Of a DNA stretch of 25,027 bases, positions 17,771 to 25,011 are shown piece by piece. Under the pieces are notes generated by a model. It saw only the letters and a program-made list of their open reading frames with translations, was not told the origin of the DNA and made no database searches. The position numbers were made by a program, and so were the translations under genes. How positions within the stretch are numbered: the first letter of the stretch is position 1; every line of letters begins with the position of its first letter. Origin of the DNA: CAZTGZ01 sp964613385 (lineage in GTDB: Bacteria; Bacteroidota; Bacteroidia; NS11-12g; UBA9320); NCBI GenBank assembly GCA_964613385.1, contig CAZTGZ010000036.1:1-25027 (forward strand). The letters run 5' to 3'.

Positions 17771-19253
17771 AAACAACTCTGTTAATACCCTTTATACCAT
17801 TAATGATTCGATTGGAAACGGTAGCAAGAAAATCATACGGCAAATGTGCCCAATCAGCTGTCATTCCGTCCACAGAAGTAACGGCTCTCAGACAAATTAC
17901 GTTTTCGTAGGTTCTTTCATCACCCATAACTCCGACTGACTGAACAGGTAAGTAAATGGCACCTGCCTGCCAGACTTTGTCGTACAAATGATATTCTTTG
18001 AGTGCAGAGATGAAAACGTCATCTGCATCCTGTAAAATACTCACCTTTTCCGGCGTGATATCATCGATGATACGAATGGCCAGACCCGGACCTGGAAAAG
18101 GATGCCGACTCAATAGCTTCTGACTGATGTTTAATTCTGCTCCTATCCTTCTTACTTCATCTTTGAACAATAAACGCAATGGCTCAACCAATTTCATTTT
18201 CATGTCATCGGGTAATCCTCCAACATTGTGATGACTTTTGATGGTTACGGACGGTCCGTTAACGGATACAGATTCGATCACATCCGGGTAAATAGTCCCT
18301 TGTCCCAACCAGCGAGCGTCCTGAATTTGTGCTGCCTGACGATCAAATTCTTCAATAAAAATTCTTCCGATGATTTTTCTCTTTGTCTCCGGATCTTTAA
18401 CACCTCTCAGATCTTCCATGAAATGATGTGCAGCCCGAACACCTTTGATATTCAATCCCAAAGACTGACAATGTTCCAAAACCTGCTCGAACTCTCCTTT
18501 TCTCAAAAGGCCATTGTCGATAAAAATACAATGCAAATGATCGCCTATGGCCCTGTGAATCAGGGTGGCTGCCACGGTAGAATCTACACCTCCGCTGAGG
18601 CCCATGATCACTTTGTCGTTACCCAATTTGCTTTTGAGTTCCCCTACCGTAGTTTCGATAAAATGCGCCGGCGTCCAGGTTTGTTTGCAACCGCATATGT
18701 CGACAGTAAAATTCCGCAACAATTCCTTTCCTTCCGTGGAATGCGTTACTTCCGGATGGAATTGAATTCCATATATGGATTTATTCTTGATTTTATAGGC
18801 GGCGTATTTAACCGATTCCGTTGATGCAAGTAATTCGGCCTCATCGGTCAATCGGATGATGGTATCGCCATGCGACATCCATATCTGTGATTTTGGGCTT
18901 AATTGGTTGAGCAGCTTGTCCTCACTGATTTGCAATAAATGAGCGCGTCCATATTCTCTATGTTTAGAGGCCTGCACTTCTCCTCCCATCTTTTTCGCCA
19001 TTAACTGGGCCCCATAACAGATTCCCAATACCGGCACTTTTGATTGAAATACATCCCAACTGAGGTCAGGTGAATTCTCGTCGCGCACTGAACAGGGACT
19101 GCCGGACAGGATAATTCCTTTCACAGAATCATTGATTTCCGGTACCTTGTGGAATGGAATGATTTCCGAGTAAATATTGAGTTCCCTGACTCTTCTGGCG
19201 ATCAATTGGGTATATTGAGAACCAAAGTCAAGGATTAAAATGCGTTCTTCCAT
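17727..19253 (-). CDS. guaA: GMP synthase (glutamine-hydrolysing)
   Basis: 508 residues, full length. It converts XMP to GMP using ATP and glutamine, the last step of guanine nucleotide synthesis, in the cytosol. Class I amidotransferase domain: LDFGSQYTQLIARRVRE, the nucleophile Cys79 in GICYGAQ, and His166/Glu168 in FHPEVTHS. The ATP pyrophosphatase P-loop is SGGVDS (220-225). The dimerisation domain includes SRHPFPGPGLAIRI and the protein ends in the invariant PSTIEWE. It starts 65 bases after the response regulator; no clear -7 box was found in that gap, so it may be read from the kinase/regulator operon. A lipoprotein and an RNA methyltransferase follow, overlapping in series. Confidence 0.98.
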   Translation of the reverse strand: MEERILILDFGSQYTQLIARRVRELNIYSEIIPFHKVPEINDSVKGIILSGSPCSVRDENSPDLSWDVFQSKVPVLGICYGAQLMAKKMGGEVQASKHREYGRAHLLQISEDKLLNQLSPKSQIWMSHGDTIIRLTDEAELLASTESVKYAAYKIKNKSIYGIQFHPEVTHSTEGKELLRNFTVDICGCKQTWTPAHFIETTVGELKSKLGNDKVIMGLSGGVDSTVAATLIHRAIGDHLHCIFIDNGLLRKGEFEQVLEHCQSLGLNIKGVRAAHHFMEDLRGVKDPETKRKIIGRIFIEEFDRQAAQIQDARWLGQGTIYPDVIESVSVNGPSVTIKSHHNVGGLPDDMKMKLVEPLRLLFKDEVRRIGAELNISQKLLSRHPFPGPGLAIRIIDDITPEKVSILQDADDVFISALKEYHLYDKVWQAGAIYLPVQSVGVMGDERTYENVICLRAVTSVDGMTADWAHLPYDFLATVSNRIINGIKGINRVVYDISSKPPSTIEWE

Positions 19254-19318
19254 GTTGAGCGTTGAGTTCGCGAATTTAGGATAAAGTAAGCCTATTCGGA
19301 ACCTATACTTTTCAACGG

Positions 19319-20031
19319 TCAGGCATGAATAAACTTATATCCAACTCCTCTCAGCGACTTAAAATAAACTGGATTTTTAGGATCGGGTTCGAAATATTTT
19401 CGGAAAGCCAAAATGAAATTATCAATGGTTCTTGTGGAAGGATATACAGAGTATCCCCAAACGGTTTGCAGGATTTTCTCCCTGCTCACCACTTCATTTT
19501 TATTTTCTATGAGCAACTTCAATAGCAGGGCTTCTTTTTTGGTGAGTGAAAAGTTCCCTGAAACCCCTTTGGCCTCATACGAATCGAAATTCACATAATT
19601 CTCTCCGAACTCATAATCGAGATAAACCGTTTTGTTTTCCCCATCGTCTTTTCGGCTGAGCAACTTTCGGATTCTGAGCAACAACTCTTCGAGGTTGAAT
19701 GGTTTTGTGAGGTAGTCGTCTCCCCCTTTTTTGAGACCGAGTATACGATCTTCTGCTGAACTTTTAGCAGATAAGAACATGATTGGAACCGTGGCATTGT
19801 GCAAACGTATGTTTTCGCATACGGCAATTCCATCGATGTTTGGAATCATAATATCCAGTATANNNNNNNNNNCAGGTCGAATTTCTGTTCTTTGAATTTA
19901 TTAATGGCACTCAGTCCATCATGCACCAGAATCGGGTGATAATCTTCTATTTCCAGATTCAGTTTAATGGTCTCTGCAAGATGTTTTTCATCTTCTACCA
20001 GAAGAATTCGTTTTTTTTCAGGATCGGTCAT
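19319..20031 (-). CDS. OmpR/PhoB-type response regulator (interrupted by an N gap)
   Basis: Receiver plus winged-helix DNA-binding regulator. Residues 8-15 (RILLVEDE) give the acidic pocket E13/D14. The chain reaches FDL (51-53), then 10 Ns, then LDIMIPNIDG, which contains the phospho-acceptor Asp. FLSAKS and LTKPFN supply the Ser and Lys switch residues. The C-terminal winged helix has FSLTKKEALLLKLL, the recognition helix STRTIDNFILAFRKYF and the wing SLRGVGYKFI. With exactly 10 missing bases the two halves are out of frame; two missing bases give a 234-residue regulator with the canonical D-L-x-x-L-D spacing. It is the cognate partner of the histidine kinase 78 bases upstream and resembles RprY-type Bacteroidota regulators. 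The two halves belong to one gene. Confidence 0.93.
19863..19872. other. assembly gap (10 N) inside the response regulator gene
   Basis: A run of 10 N lies between the codons for FDL and LDIM of the receiver domain. Ten unknown bases would break the frame. The receiver pattern needs two residues between them, which corresponds to only two unknown bases. The run is therefore best read as a fixed-length scaffold placeholder. Confidence 0.97.
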
Positions 20032-20109
20032 GACATGTAATTGATTAGATTGAAACTATTTGGTAATTCAAAGATTCATTTAAATTGCCACGAAAATGTC
20101 ATGCGCTCT

Positions 20110-21246
20110 TCATTTTTTAAAAGGAAGGCGAATTCTGAATATAGTTCCGATCGGTTCATTGTCATCAATTTCAATTTTACCTCCGTGTTCTTTAATGGCC
20201 TGACTGGCAATAAACAGACCCAATCCCGTGCCTTTGGTTTTCCGTGTATCTTCTTCTTCAACGCGATAAAATTTCTTAAATACTTTTTTGCGATGTTGTT
20301 TAGGTATGCCAGGACCTTCGTCGGCTACTTCTACAATTATTTCATCCTTTTCTGTAAACAATTTTACATGAACAGGGCGTCCACCTGAATATTTAAAGGC
20401 ATTCTCTATAAGATTATTAATGGTAATCTTCAGGATAAAAGCATCTCCAACAAACTCAATATCCGGTTCTATGTCTGCATGAATTTCGCCCTTTATTTCG
20501 AATTGCAAGGCCAGATCATCCAGCATCTGACTCAATGAAAATGTCTCGTTACCATAATTATAACGATTATTCTCAATCTGCATGGCAGTGAGCATATTTT
20601 CCGTGAGTTCATTTAACCGATCAGCGTTTTCCAAAGCATTGGTCAATAGCTGAGTAGATTTTTCTTTATCAAGATTTCGTGAGAGAATGGTTTGCAGGAT
20701 GAGTTTGATGGATGCTAAAGGTGTTTTGAATTCGTGGGTAACAGAAAGTAAAAAGTTATTCTGCTGTTTGTTCAGGTCGTATAAGAAACGAACTCCAAAA
20801 TACACTCCAAATATTCCGGCGCCTACCAAAATCATCAAAACCACCGATTCGATGAGAAAAAATCTGGCATTCGTTCGCTTTTCTGTATCGAGTTCTTTTT
20901 TCTGAAGAGAAGAAACATCAATGGATATGACTTTTTTCTCCAACAAAACAGAATATCTGGCTTCAAAACTTCTGAAATATTCTTCTGTTAAATATTGATT
21001 TAATCGTGTGGTATCTACTTTGAGTTCAATTTGTCTTAAATAATACGTTTCTGCATCAGGACCTTCGAACCCGCCGGATTTGGCCTTTTCGATTACCTTG
21101 AGCATGCAGGCTTCGCGGCCGGCTTTCAAGATTTGATTTTTGAGTTTATACTCTCTATTGGTGAAATCGATCAGCGAGAAGGTAAGCCAACCAAAGGCCA
21201 GTAGAATGTACAATACGATAAAGGCAAAGAACAAGTTCAGTTTCAT
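20110..21246 (-). CDS. sensor histidine kinase, two membrane spans
   Basis: 378 residues. Membrane helices at ~5-26 and ~130-153 enclose a periplasmic sensor region of ~100 residues with no recognised fold (one Cys, at position 48). No clear HAMP domain separates helix 2 from the HisKA helix, which has the phospho-acceptor His171 in SVTHEFKTPLASI. The ATPase domain has the N box NNLIENAFKYSGG (Asn282), the G1 box DEGPG (309-313), the F region VFKKFYRVEEED and the G2 box GTGLGL (339-344). It autophosphorylates and passes phosphate to the regulator encoded just downstream. The general plan resembles RprX-type Bacteroidota kinases; the signal is unknown. A -7 box (21263-21270) lies 16 bases before the ATG. 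Confidence 0.95.
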   Translation of the reverse strand: MKLNLFFAFIVLYILLAFGWLTFSLIDFTNREYKLKNQILKAGREACMLKVIEKAKSGGFEGPDAETYYLRQIELKVDTTRLNQYLTEEYFRSFEARYSVLLEKKVISIDVSSLQKKELDTEKRTNARFFLIESVVLMILVGAGIFGVYFGVRFLYDLNKQQNNFLLSVTHEFKTPLASIKLILQTILSRNLDKEKSTQLLTNALENADRLNELTENMLTAMQIENNRYNYGNETFSLSQMLDDLALQFEIKGEIHADIEPDIEFVGDAFILKITINNLIENAFKYSGGRPVHVKLFTEKDEIIVEVADEGPGIPKQHRKKVFKKFYRVEEEDTRKTKGTGLGLFIASQAIKEHGGKIEIDDNEPIGTIFRIRLPFKK

Positions 21247-21262
21247 GCAAGCCTATTTCGTT

Positions 21263-21270
21263 CAAAAATA
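21263..21270 (-). promoter_or_regulatory. -7 promoter box of the kinase/regulator operon
   Basis: TATTTTTG on the minus strand is an exact TAnnTTTG match, ending 16 bases before the kinase ATG. A TTC rather than TTG lies 20 bases upstream. It is divergent from the box of the cytochrome b5-like gene at 21303-21310. Confidence 0.5.
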
Positions 21271-21302
21271 GGGATATCGAATCATAGGATGAACCCACAT
21301 AT

Positions 21303-21310
21303 TATTTTTG
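21303..21310 (+). promoter_or_regulatory. -7 promoter box of the cytochrome b5-like gene
   Basis: TATTTTTG, an exact TAnnTTTG match on the plus strand, ends only 4 bases before the ATG at 21315. Transcription would then begin at or next to the start codon (a leaderless message). No TTG is present at the -33 position. Confidence 0.4.
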
Positions 21311-21314
21311 CCGC

Positions 21315-21557
21315 ATGGATGAACCACTTCCTATAATAACCAAAAGAGCACTTTCTTTAAGAAATGGAGTGGATAAAATGGAGGTTTGGGTAGCGTATAA
21401 AGGTAAAGTTTACGATGTTGGATCGAGTCGATTGTGGTTCACCGGTAAGCACTATGAACATTGGGCGGGTCAGGATTTGACGGCTGAATTGCCGGATGCT
21501 CCTCATACCGAAGAAGTTTTTGACCGTTTTAGTTGTATTGGATTGCTTGAGGATTAA
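21315..21557 (+). CDS. small soluble cytochrome b5-like heme/steroid-binding domain protein
   Basis: An 80-residue protein made of a single cytochrome b5-like domain. It has an N-terminal TKRALSLRNG segment, then VWVAYKGKVYDVGSSRLW, then GKHYEHWAGQDLTAELPDAP and H64, ending FSCIGLLED. Spacing of the histidines (46, 49 and 64) and the W-x-x-G-x-H-Y-x-H-W-A-G-x-D-L-T core are typical of the short bacterial and archaeal b5-like proteins. Heme binding is likely but not certain, and no signal peptide or anchor is present, so it is cytoplasmic. It is divergent from the kinase gene and convergent with rpiB; the two stop codons share TTAA (4-base overlap). The start is fixed because the domain needs the residues before Met22. 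Confidence 0.88.
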   Translation: MDEPLPIITKRALSLRNGVDKMEVWVAYKGKVYDVGSSRLWFTGKHYEHWAGQDLTAELPDAPHTEEVFDRFSCIGLLED

Positions 21558-21982
21558 GGTGCAATTTTCTCCACTCTCTTTTGATGTCTGCCACCTTCGA
21601 AATTTGTACTTAAAAAGGTTTGTACCATCGCCATAGCCGTGTCGGTATCAATAAATCTGGCAGGTATACATAGAATATTGGCATTGTTGTGTTCTCTCGC
21701 CAATTGGCTCAACTCATTATTCCAACACAGAGCCGCCCGGATATTTTGATATTTATTGGCAGTCATACAAACGCCATTTCCGCTGCCACAAATGAGAATT
21801 CCGTATGCATGTTCGCCATTTGAAACAGCCTTTGCAAGCGGGTGAACGAAATCGGGATAATCGACAGAGGAATTGTCGTCAGTTCCATAATTTTCAAATA
21901 CAAAATGACCGGACAATCTCTTCATGATTTCATTCTTGAGTTCCGTTCCGGCGTGGTCATTTGCGATGCCTATTGCTTTCAT
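21554..21982 (-). CDS. rpiB: ribose-5-phosphate isomerase B
   Basis: A 142-residue RpiB/LacAB-type isomerase interconverting ribose 5-phosphate and ribulose 5-phosphate in the non-oxidative pentose phosphate pathway. It has IANDHAGTELKNEIM (phosphate/substrate loop), YGTDDNSSVDYPDF, and the active-site Cys65 in GILICGSGNGV. Downstream are NIRAALCWN and AREHNNANILCIPARFI. Length is normal for the family. It is the last gene of fabG-tatC-rpiB, starting 3 bases after the tatC stop, so it is translated from the same message. No metabolic tie with Tat export is known; this appears to be a housekeeping operon. Confidence 0.97.
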   Translation of the reverse strand: MKAIGIANDHAGTELKNEIMKRLSGHFVFENYGTDDNSSVDYPDFVHPLAKAVSNGEHAYGILICGSGNGVCMTANKYQNIRAALCWNNELSQLAREHNNANILCIPARFIDTDTAMAMVQTFLSTNFEGGRHQKRVEKIAP

Positions 21983-21985
21983 ATT

Positions 21986-22816
21986 TTAAGATATTATGTC
22001 TCGTTTTTCTACTCTTTTAGCTACCATGATTCCAATTTCATATAAGAAATAAATCGGGACACCCATAAGAAGTTGACTGGCGACATCCGGAGGTGTAACC
22101 ACGCCGGCGATTAATAGGGTTATCACGATGGAGTGTTTGCGATACTTTTTTAAGAAGGCTGATGTGATCAGGCCCAACTTAGACAAAAAGTAAATTAAAA
22201 GAGGCAGTTGAAAAACCAATCCCGTTGCCAGGGTCATCATGGTCACAAAAGAAATGTAAGACTCCAGAGTTACCTGATTCACAATGCGTTCGCTCACCTG
22301 ATAGGTAAAAAGAAAATTCACTGAAATAGGTGTTAGAATGTAATATCCAAACAGGATTCCAATGATGAACAAAAGGCTGCTAATAAATACTATGCTGGTG
22401 GTTTTCCGCCGTTCTTCAGTCTTAAGCGCCGGTTTAACAAATTTCCATACTTCATGTAAAATATACGGGAAAGCGATAATCAATCCACCGATAAAGGCGA
22501 CCACCAAATGTTGAATTAACTGACCGCTCAGGGAAATGTTCTGAACGGTGAATTTGAAGTTGCCAATGCACAATTTATCGGAATGGTACAGGGCATGTGA
22601 CAAATTACAAATCTGACGATATGTCCAAAAGTCGCTCCGGGTTGGTCCGAAGATAATGTGGTCAAAAATGAAGGATCCATATACAAAACACAGGATGGTT
22701 CCAATACAAATCGCTATAACCGTCCGGACCAAATGCCAGCGCAATTCCTCAACATGATCGAAAAACGACATGTTTTTTTCGGAATGATTGTCTACATCAA
22801 TCTGATCCAGTGCCAT
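21986..22816 (-). CDS. tatC: Sec-independent protein translocase TatC
   Basis: A 276-residue multi-span membrane protein, the signal-peptide receptor of the twin-arginine pathway that exports folded proteins. The N terminus has MSFFDHVEELRWHLVRTVIA, with the conserved F-x-x-H-x-x-E-L-R motif and its Glu that contacts the twin-arginine peptide. Six hydrophobic spans follow, with FPYILHEVWKFVKPALKTEE (the conserved cytoplasmic loop with P-ALK-x-E) and GVVTPPDVASQLLMGVPIYF (helices 5-6, with TPPD). No tatA gene lies in the window. The start is one base after the fabG stop (TAA-t-ATG), which points to translational coupling. Confidence 0.97.
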   Translation of the reverse strand: MALDQIDVDNHSEKNMSFFDHVEELRWHLVRTVIAICIGTILCFVYGSFIFDHIIFGPTRSDFWTYRQICNLSHALYHSDKLCIGNFKFTVQNISLSGQLIQHLVVAFIGGLIIAFPYILHEVWKFVKPALKTEERRKTTSIVFISSLLFIIGILFGYYILTPISVNFLFTYQVSERIVNQVTLESYISFVTMMTLATGLVFQLPLLIYFLSKLGLITSAFLKKYRKHSIVITLLIAGVVTPPDVASQLLMGVPIYFLYEIGIMVAKRVEKRDIIS

Positions 22817-22817
22817 T

Positions 22818-23567
22818 TTACATCAACATTCCCCCGCAAACGTTAAATACCTGACCGGTGATATAGGTTGAAAGGTCAGAGGCCAAAAATACCGACAGAT
22901 TGGCAACATCCTCGGGAGTTCCTGCTCTTTTCAAAGGTATATTTTCAACCCATCCCTTTACGGTATTTTCATCGAGTTGACCGGTCATCTCTGTGGCAAT
23001 AAAACCGGGAGCTATTACATTACATCTGATATTTCTTGAGCCAATTTCCTTGGCAACAGATTTAGAAAAACCAATTATTCCTGCTTTGGAGGCCGCATAA
23101 TTGGATTGACCTGCGTTCCCATTGATACCAACCACGGATGACATATTGATGATGGAACCTTTCTTCAATTTGAGAAAATTTCTCAAACTGGCTTTTGTCA
23201 GGTTAAACACGGATTTCAGGTTCACGTTTAATACCTCGTCCCATTGATCTTCTGTCATTCTCATCAACAGGGTATCCCGTGTAATTCCCGCATTGTTAAT
23301 CAGAATTTCAAAATCTCCAAAATCCTGACCTACTTGTTGAATAAATTCCTCTGCTTGCGCATAAACGGAAGCATCTGATTTGTATCCCCTGGCTTTAATT
23401 CCATACGTATTTTGCAATTCGCTTTCCAATATTCTGGCTTTTTCGTCGCTACTGGCATACGTAAAGGCAATATTTGCTCCTTGTGCTGCAAAAGTTTCTG
23501 CTATCCCCTTACCTATTCCGCGGCTGGCTCCGGTAATGATGGCCGTTTTGTTTTCTAGAAGTTTCAT
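22818..23567 (-). CDS. fabG: 3-oxoacyl-[acyl-carrier-protein] reductase
   Basis: A 249-residue short-chain dehydrogenase/reductase, normal FabG length. It reduces 3-oxoacyl-ACP with NADPH in fatty acid elongation. The cofactor motif is TGASRGIG (12-19) and NNAG is at 91-94. The catalytic triad is Ser144 (NMSSVVG), Tyr157 and Lys161 (SNYAASKAG). RCNVIAPGFIATEMT and the C-terminal YITGQVFNVCGGM are typical of FabG rather than other SDRs. It is the first gene of fabG-tatC-rpiB, with a -7 box 23 bases upstream (23591-23598) and a strong terminator of the preceding lipoprotein gene beyond it, so the operon is cleanly bounded. Confidence 0.96.
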   Translation of the reverse strand: MKLLENKTAIITGASRGIGKGIAETFAAQGANIAFTYASSDEKARILESELQNTYGIKARGYKSDASVYAQAEEFIQQVGQDFGDFEILINNAGITRDTLLMRMTEDQWDEVLNVNLKSVFNLTKASLRNFLKLKKGSIINMSSVVGINGNAGQSNYAASKAGIIGFSKSVAKEIGSRNIRCNVIAPGFIATEMTGQLDENTVKGWVENIPLKRAGTPEDVANLSVFLASDLSTYITGQVFNVCGGMLM

Positions 23568-23590
23568 CCAGTGGTTTGTTGATTAGAATG

Positions 23591-23598
23591 CAAAAATA
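23591..23598 (-). promoter_or_regulatory. -7 promoter box of fabG-tatC-rpiB
   Basis: TATTTTTG on the minus strand is an exact match to TAnnTTTG, 23 bases before the fabG ATG. It lies between the terminator at 23620-23648 and the gene. The -33 region falls on the terminator's T tract and shows no TTG. Confidence 0.5.
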
Positions 23599-23619
23599 AC
23601 GCAATGAAGGCTTAGGTAT

Positions 23620-23648
23620 AAAAAAAGAAAACCGCAGAAGCGGTTTTC
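23620..23648 (-). terminator. intrinsic terminator of the lipoprotein gene
   Basis: Read on the minus strand: a 9-bp perfect stem GAAAACCGC / GCGGTTTTC with loop TTCT, followed by seven T. It begins 25 bases after the lipoprotein stop codon. It is the clearest Rho-independent terminator in the window and separates this gene from fabG. Confidence 0.9.
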
Positions 23649-23673
23649 AAGATTATATATGATTCAAGAGAAA

Positions 23674-24228
23674 TTAAATGTTCGGCTTGCGCAGTACATC
23701 AAACTGACCCTGATCAATTACAATGGAATTGATTCCTTCTTTCAGGGTTCCGCTAAAAGTTCCCTTAATTCTGCCATTTACGGCATCGTAGGTGGTAACG
23801 GTTATGATGACATTGCTTCCAGCTTCCGTTCCATATTCATTTCGCTTAATTCCTTCACCCGTTCCAATTTGCAGGTCTACGTCTTTTCCATCTGCCTGTT
23901 TGAAGGTTCCGGTTTTGTTGCCGGGAAAATGAAGAATAACATCTCCAGGTCCATCAACGGCTCCTTGAACAGAATTTTTCACAGATATACCGCTAATTTG
24001 GATGACAGTTTCATCATCACTCACGTAATAGGCTCCGTAGGTTAAATCCTTTATAACATCCAGATTGTACACTTCGAACCCGGCTCTGAATTTATTGATT
24101 ACCGTATTTTGAGAGGTAGTATCTTTAGGGGTTGTAGTCGTGGGTGTTACGGGTTTGTCATCGCATTTAGTCAACACAAAAAGAGTGGCCACTGAAGCCA
24201 TAACAAATAGTATATTTTTTAATTTCAT
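23674..24228 (-). CDS. small lipoprotein of unknown function
   Basis: 184 residues. The signal peptide MKLKNILFVMASVATLFVLT is followed by Lys and Cys22 (lipobox VLTKC) and a Thr/Pro-rich linker (VTPTTTTPKDTTSQ). The remaining ~145 residues are predicted beta-rich: YGAYYVSDDETVIQISGI, DVILHFPGNKTGTF, VIITVTTYDAVNGRIKGTFS, GTLKEGINSIVIDQGQFDVL. The pattern is an N-G-x-I-x-G-T-F-S-G-T-L core before a final G-x-F strand. It resembles small Bacteroidota lipoproteins of the DUF6252 sort, but I cannot assign it firmly. It probably faces the periplasm or the cell surface. A 7-of-8 -7 box (TATTTTTA, 24251-24258) lies 22 bases upstream and a strong terminator lies downstream, so it is a single-gene unit. 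Confidence 0.85.
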   Translation of the reverse strand: MKLKNILFVMASVATLFVLTKCDDKPVTPTTTTPKDTTSQNTVINKFRAGFEVYNLDVIKDLTYGAYYVSDDETVIQISGISVKNSVQGAVDGPGDVILHFPGNKTGTFKQADGKDVDLQIGTGEGIKRNEYGTEAGSNVIITVTTYDAVNGRIKGTFSGTLKEGINSIVIDQGQFDVLRKPNI

Positions 24229-24250
24229 ATTCTGTTAATTTTCGGCAATT

Positions 24251-24258
24251 TAAAAATA
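24251..24258 (-). promoter_or_regulatory. possible -7 box of the small lipoprotein gene
   Basis: TATTTTTA on the minus strand matches 7 of 8 positions of TAnnTTTG, 22 bases before the ATG. That is the same distance as the exact box in front of fabG. No TTG is seen at -33. Confidence 0.3.
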
Positions 24259-24291
24259 GTTTGGATAAAAATCCATGTTCGTACTGAATTA

Positions 24292-25011
24292 TTACAATTG
24301 AAATAACTCCTGGGAATGGCTGAATCCATGATCCATTCCACGTAACCATAAGTAATCTGTATCCCCGTGATAGCTAAAGGAATTGTTCTGACCCCGGATA
24401 TATGATCCCTCCGGAATGCCATAAACCATCGTTTCCGGATTCAGAGCTCCAAATTCCTGAAGCCGCTGGAGTCTGGTTTCTCCATTATGCCCTTGCAGCG
24501 TGTCCATTGTAAAATGAGGATTAATCTGAAAAGGCACCAAATCCAGTGCATTGGCATTCTCAGGAAAATCAACGGGCATATCATTGGTAGTTCTGATGGT
24601 TGGGCAAGCCACATTGGAGCCAGCGCTCCATCCTGCATAAGGGGCACCTGAACGCACTTTCTCACGAATTATATCGGGTAAATTGTGCTGTTGTAATAAA
24701 TTTAGCAATCTAAAAGTATTGCCACCTCCAATAGCAATTCCATCCGATTCATTCAGAAAATCAGCAGGATTGTGGTGTTGGTGCACGGATTCAAATTGAA
24801 TTCCGTAAGGTTCCAATGCCTGATTTACTCTGCGCTCATATTCCTGATAAGATATGGTTATGGCTGCATAAGGGATAAACGCAACCTTTCGCGCACCATT
24901 GAAAAATTTCGACAGATGTGGAGCAGCAAAATCCAGGTAAGCTCCCCAAAAACGCGTCGAATTGCTGAGCAACAGAAGCTTCGGCAGGCGGCCGGAAAGA
25001 TCGCCCGCCAT
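24292..25011 (-). CDS. pepE: dipeptidase E (peptidase family S51), N terminus uncertain
   Basis: 239 residues from the ATG at 25011. PepE cleaves Asp-X dipeptides in the cytosol. The family fold is clear: KLLLLSNSTRFWGAYLDFA, KVAFIPYAAI, the nucleophile elbow GIAIGGGNTFRLL, and the catalytic Ser129 in YAGWSAGSNVACPT. INPHFT holds His166, and the C-terminal VYGIPEGSYIRGQN is present. Known PepE proteins start directly at the K-L-L-L-L-S-N strand and have about 229 residues. Here that strand is preceded by ten extra residues (MAGDLSGRLP) encoded by unusually GC-rich DNA, and the frame is open to the window edge. The core is certain; the first ten residues may be foreign sequence or an assembly-edge artefact. 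Confidence 0.9.
   Translation of the reverse strand: MAGDLSGRLPKLLLLSNSTRFWGAYLDFAAPHLSKFFNGARKVAFIPYAAITISYQEYERRVNQALEPYGIQFESVHQHHNPADFLNESDGIAIGGGNTFRLLNLLQQHNLPDIIREKVRSGAPYAGWSAGSNVACPTIRTTNDMPVDFPENANALDLVPFQINPHFTMDTLQGHNGETRLQRLQEFGALNPETMVYGIPEGSYIRGQNNSFSYHGDTDYLWLRGMDHGFSHSQELFQL

Noticed and set aside
18228..18824. 198-codon open frame on the plus strand
   Set aside because: It lies fully opposite guaA, whose conserved motifs fix the coding strand; a shadow frame.
19254..19318. Possible riboswitch or attenuator before guaA
   Set aside because: The gap is only 65 bases, with no stable hairpin and no purine-aptamer-like pairing.
20041..20388. 115-codon plus-strand frame over the kinase 3' end
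   Set aside because: It lies opposite the conserved ATPase G boxes of the kinase and partly in the regulator/kinase gap; no start signal or family.
23659..24045. 128-codon plus-strand frame
   Set aside because: Antisense to the small lipoprotein gene, which has a signal peptide, promoter-like box and terminator in proper order.
24262..24275. TGGAT-AAAA-ATCCA hairpin between pepE and the small lipoprotein gene
   Set aside because: The 5-bp stem is too weak for a terminator and is not followed by a T tract; it probably reflects base composition.
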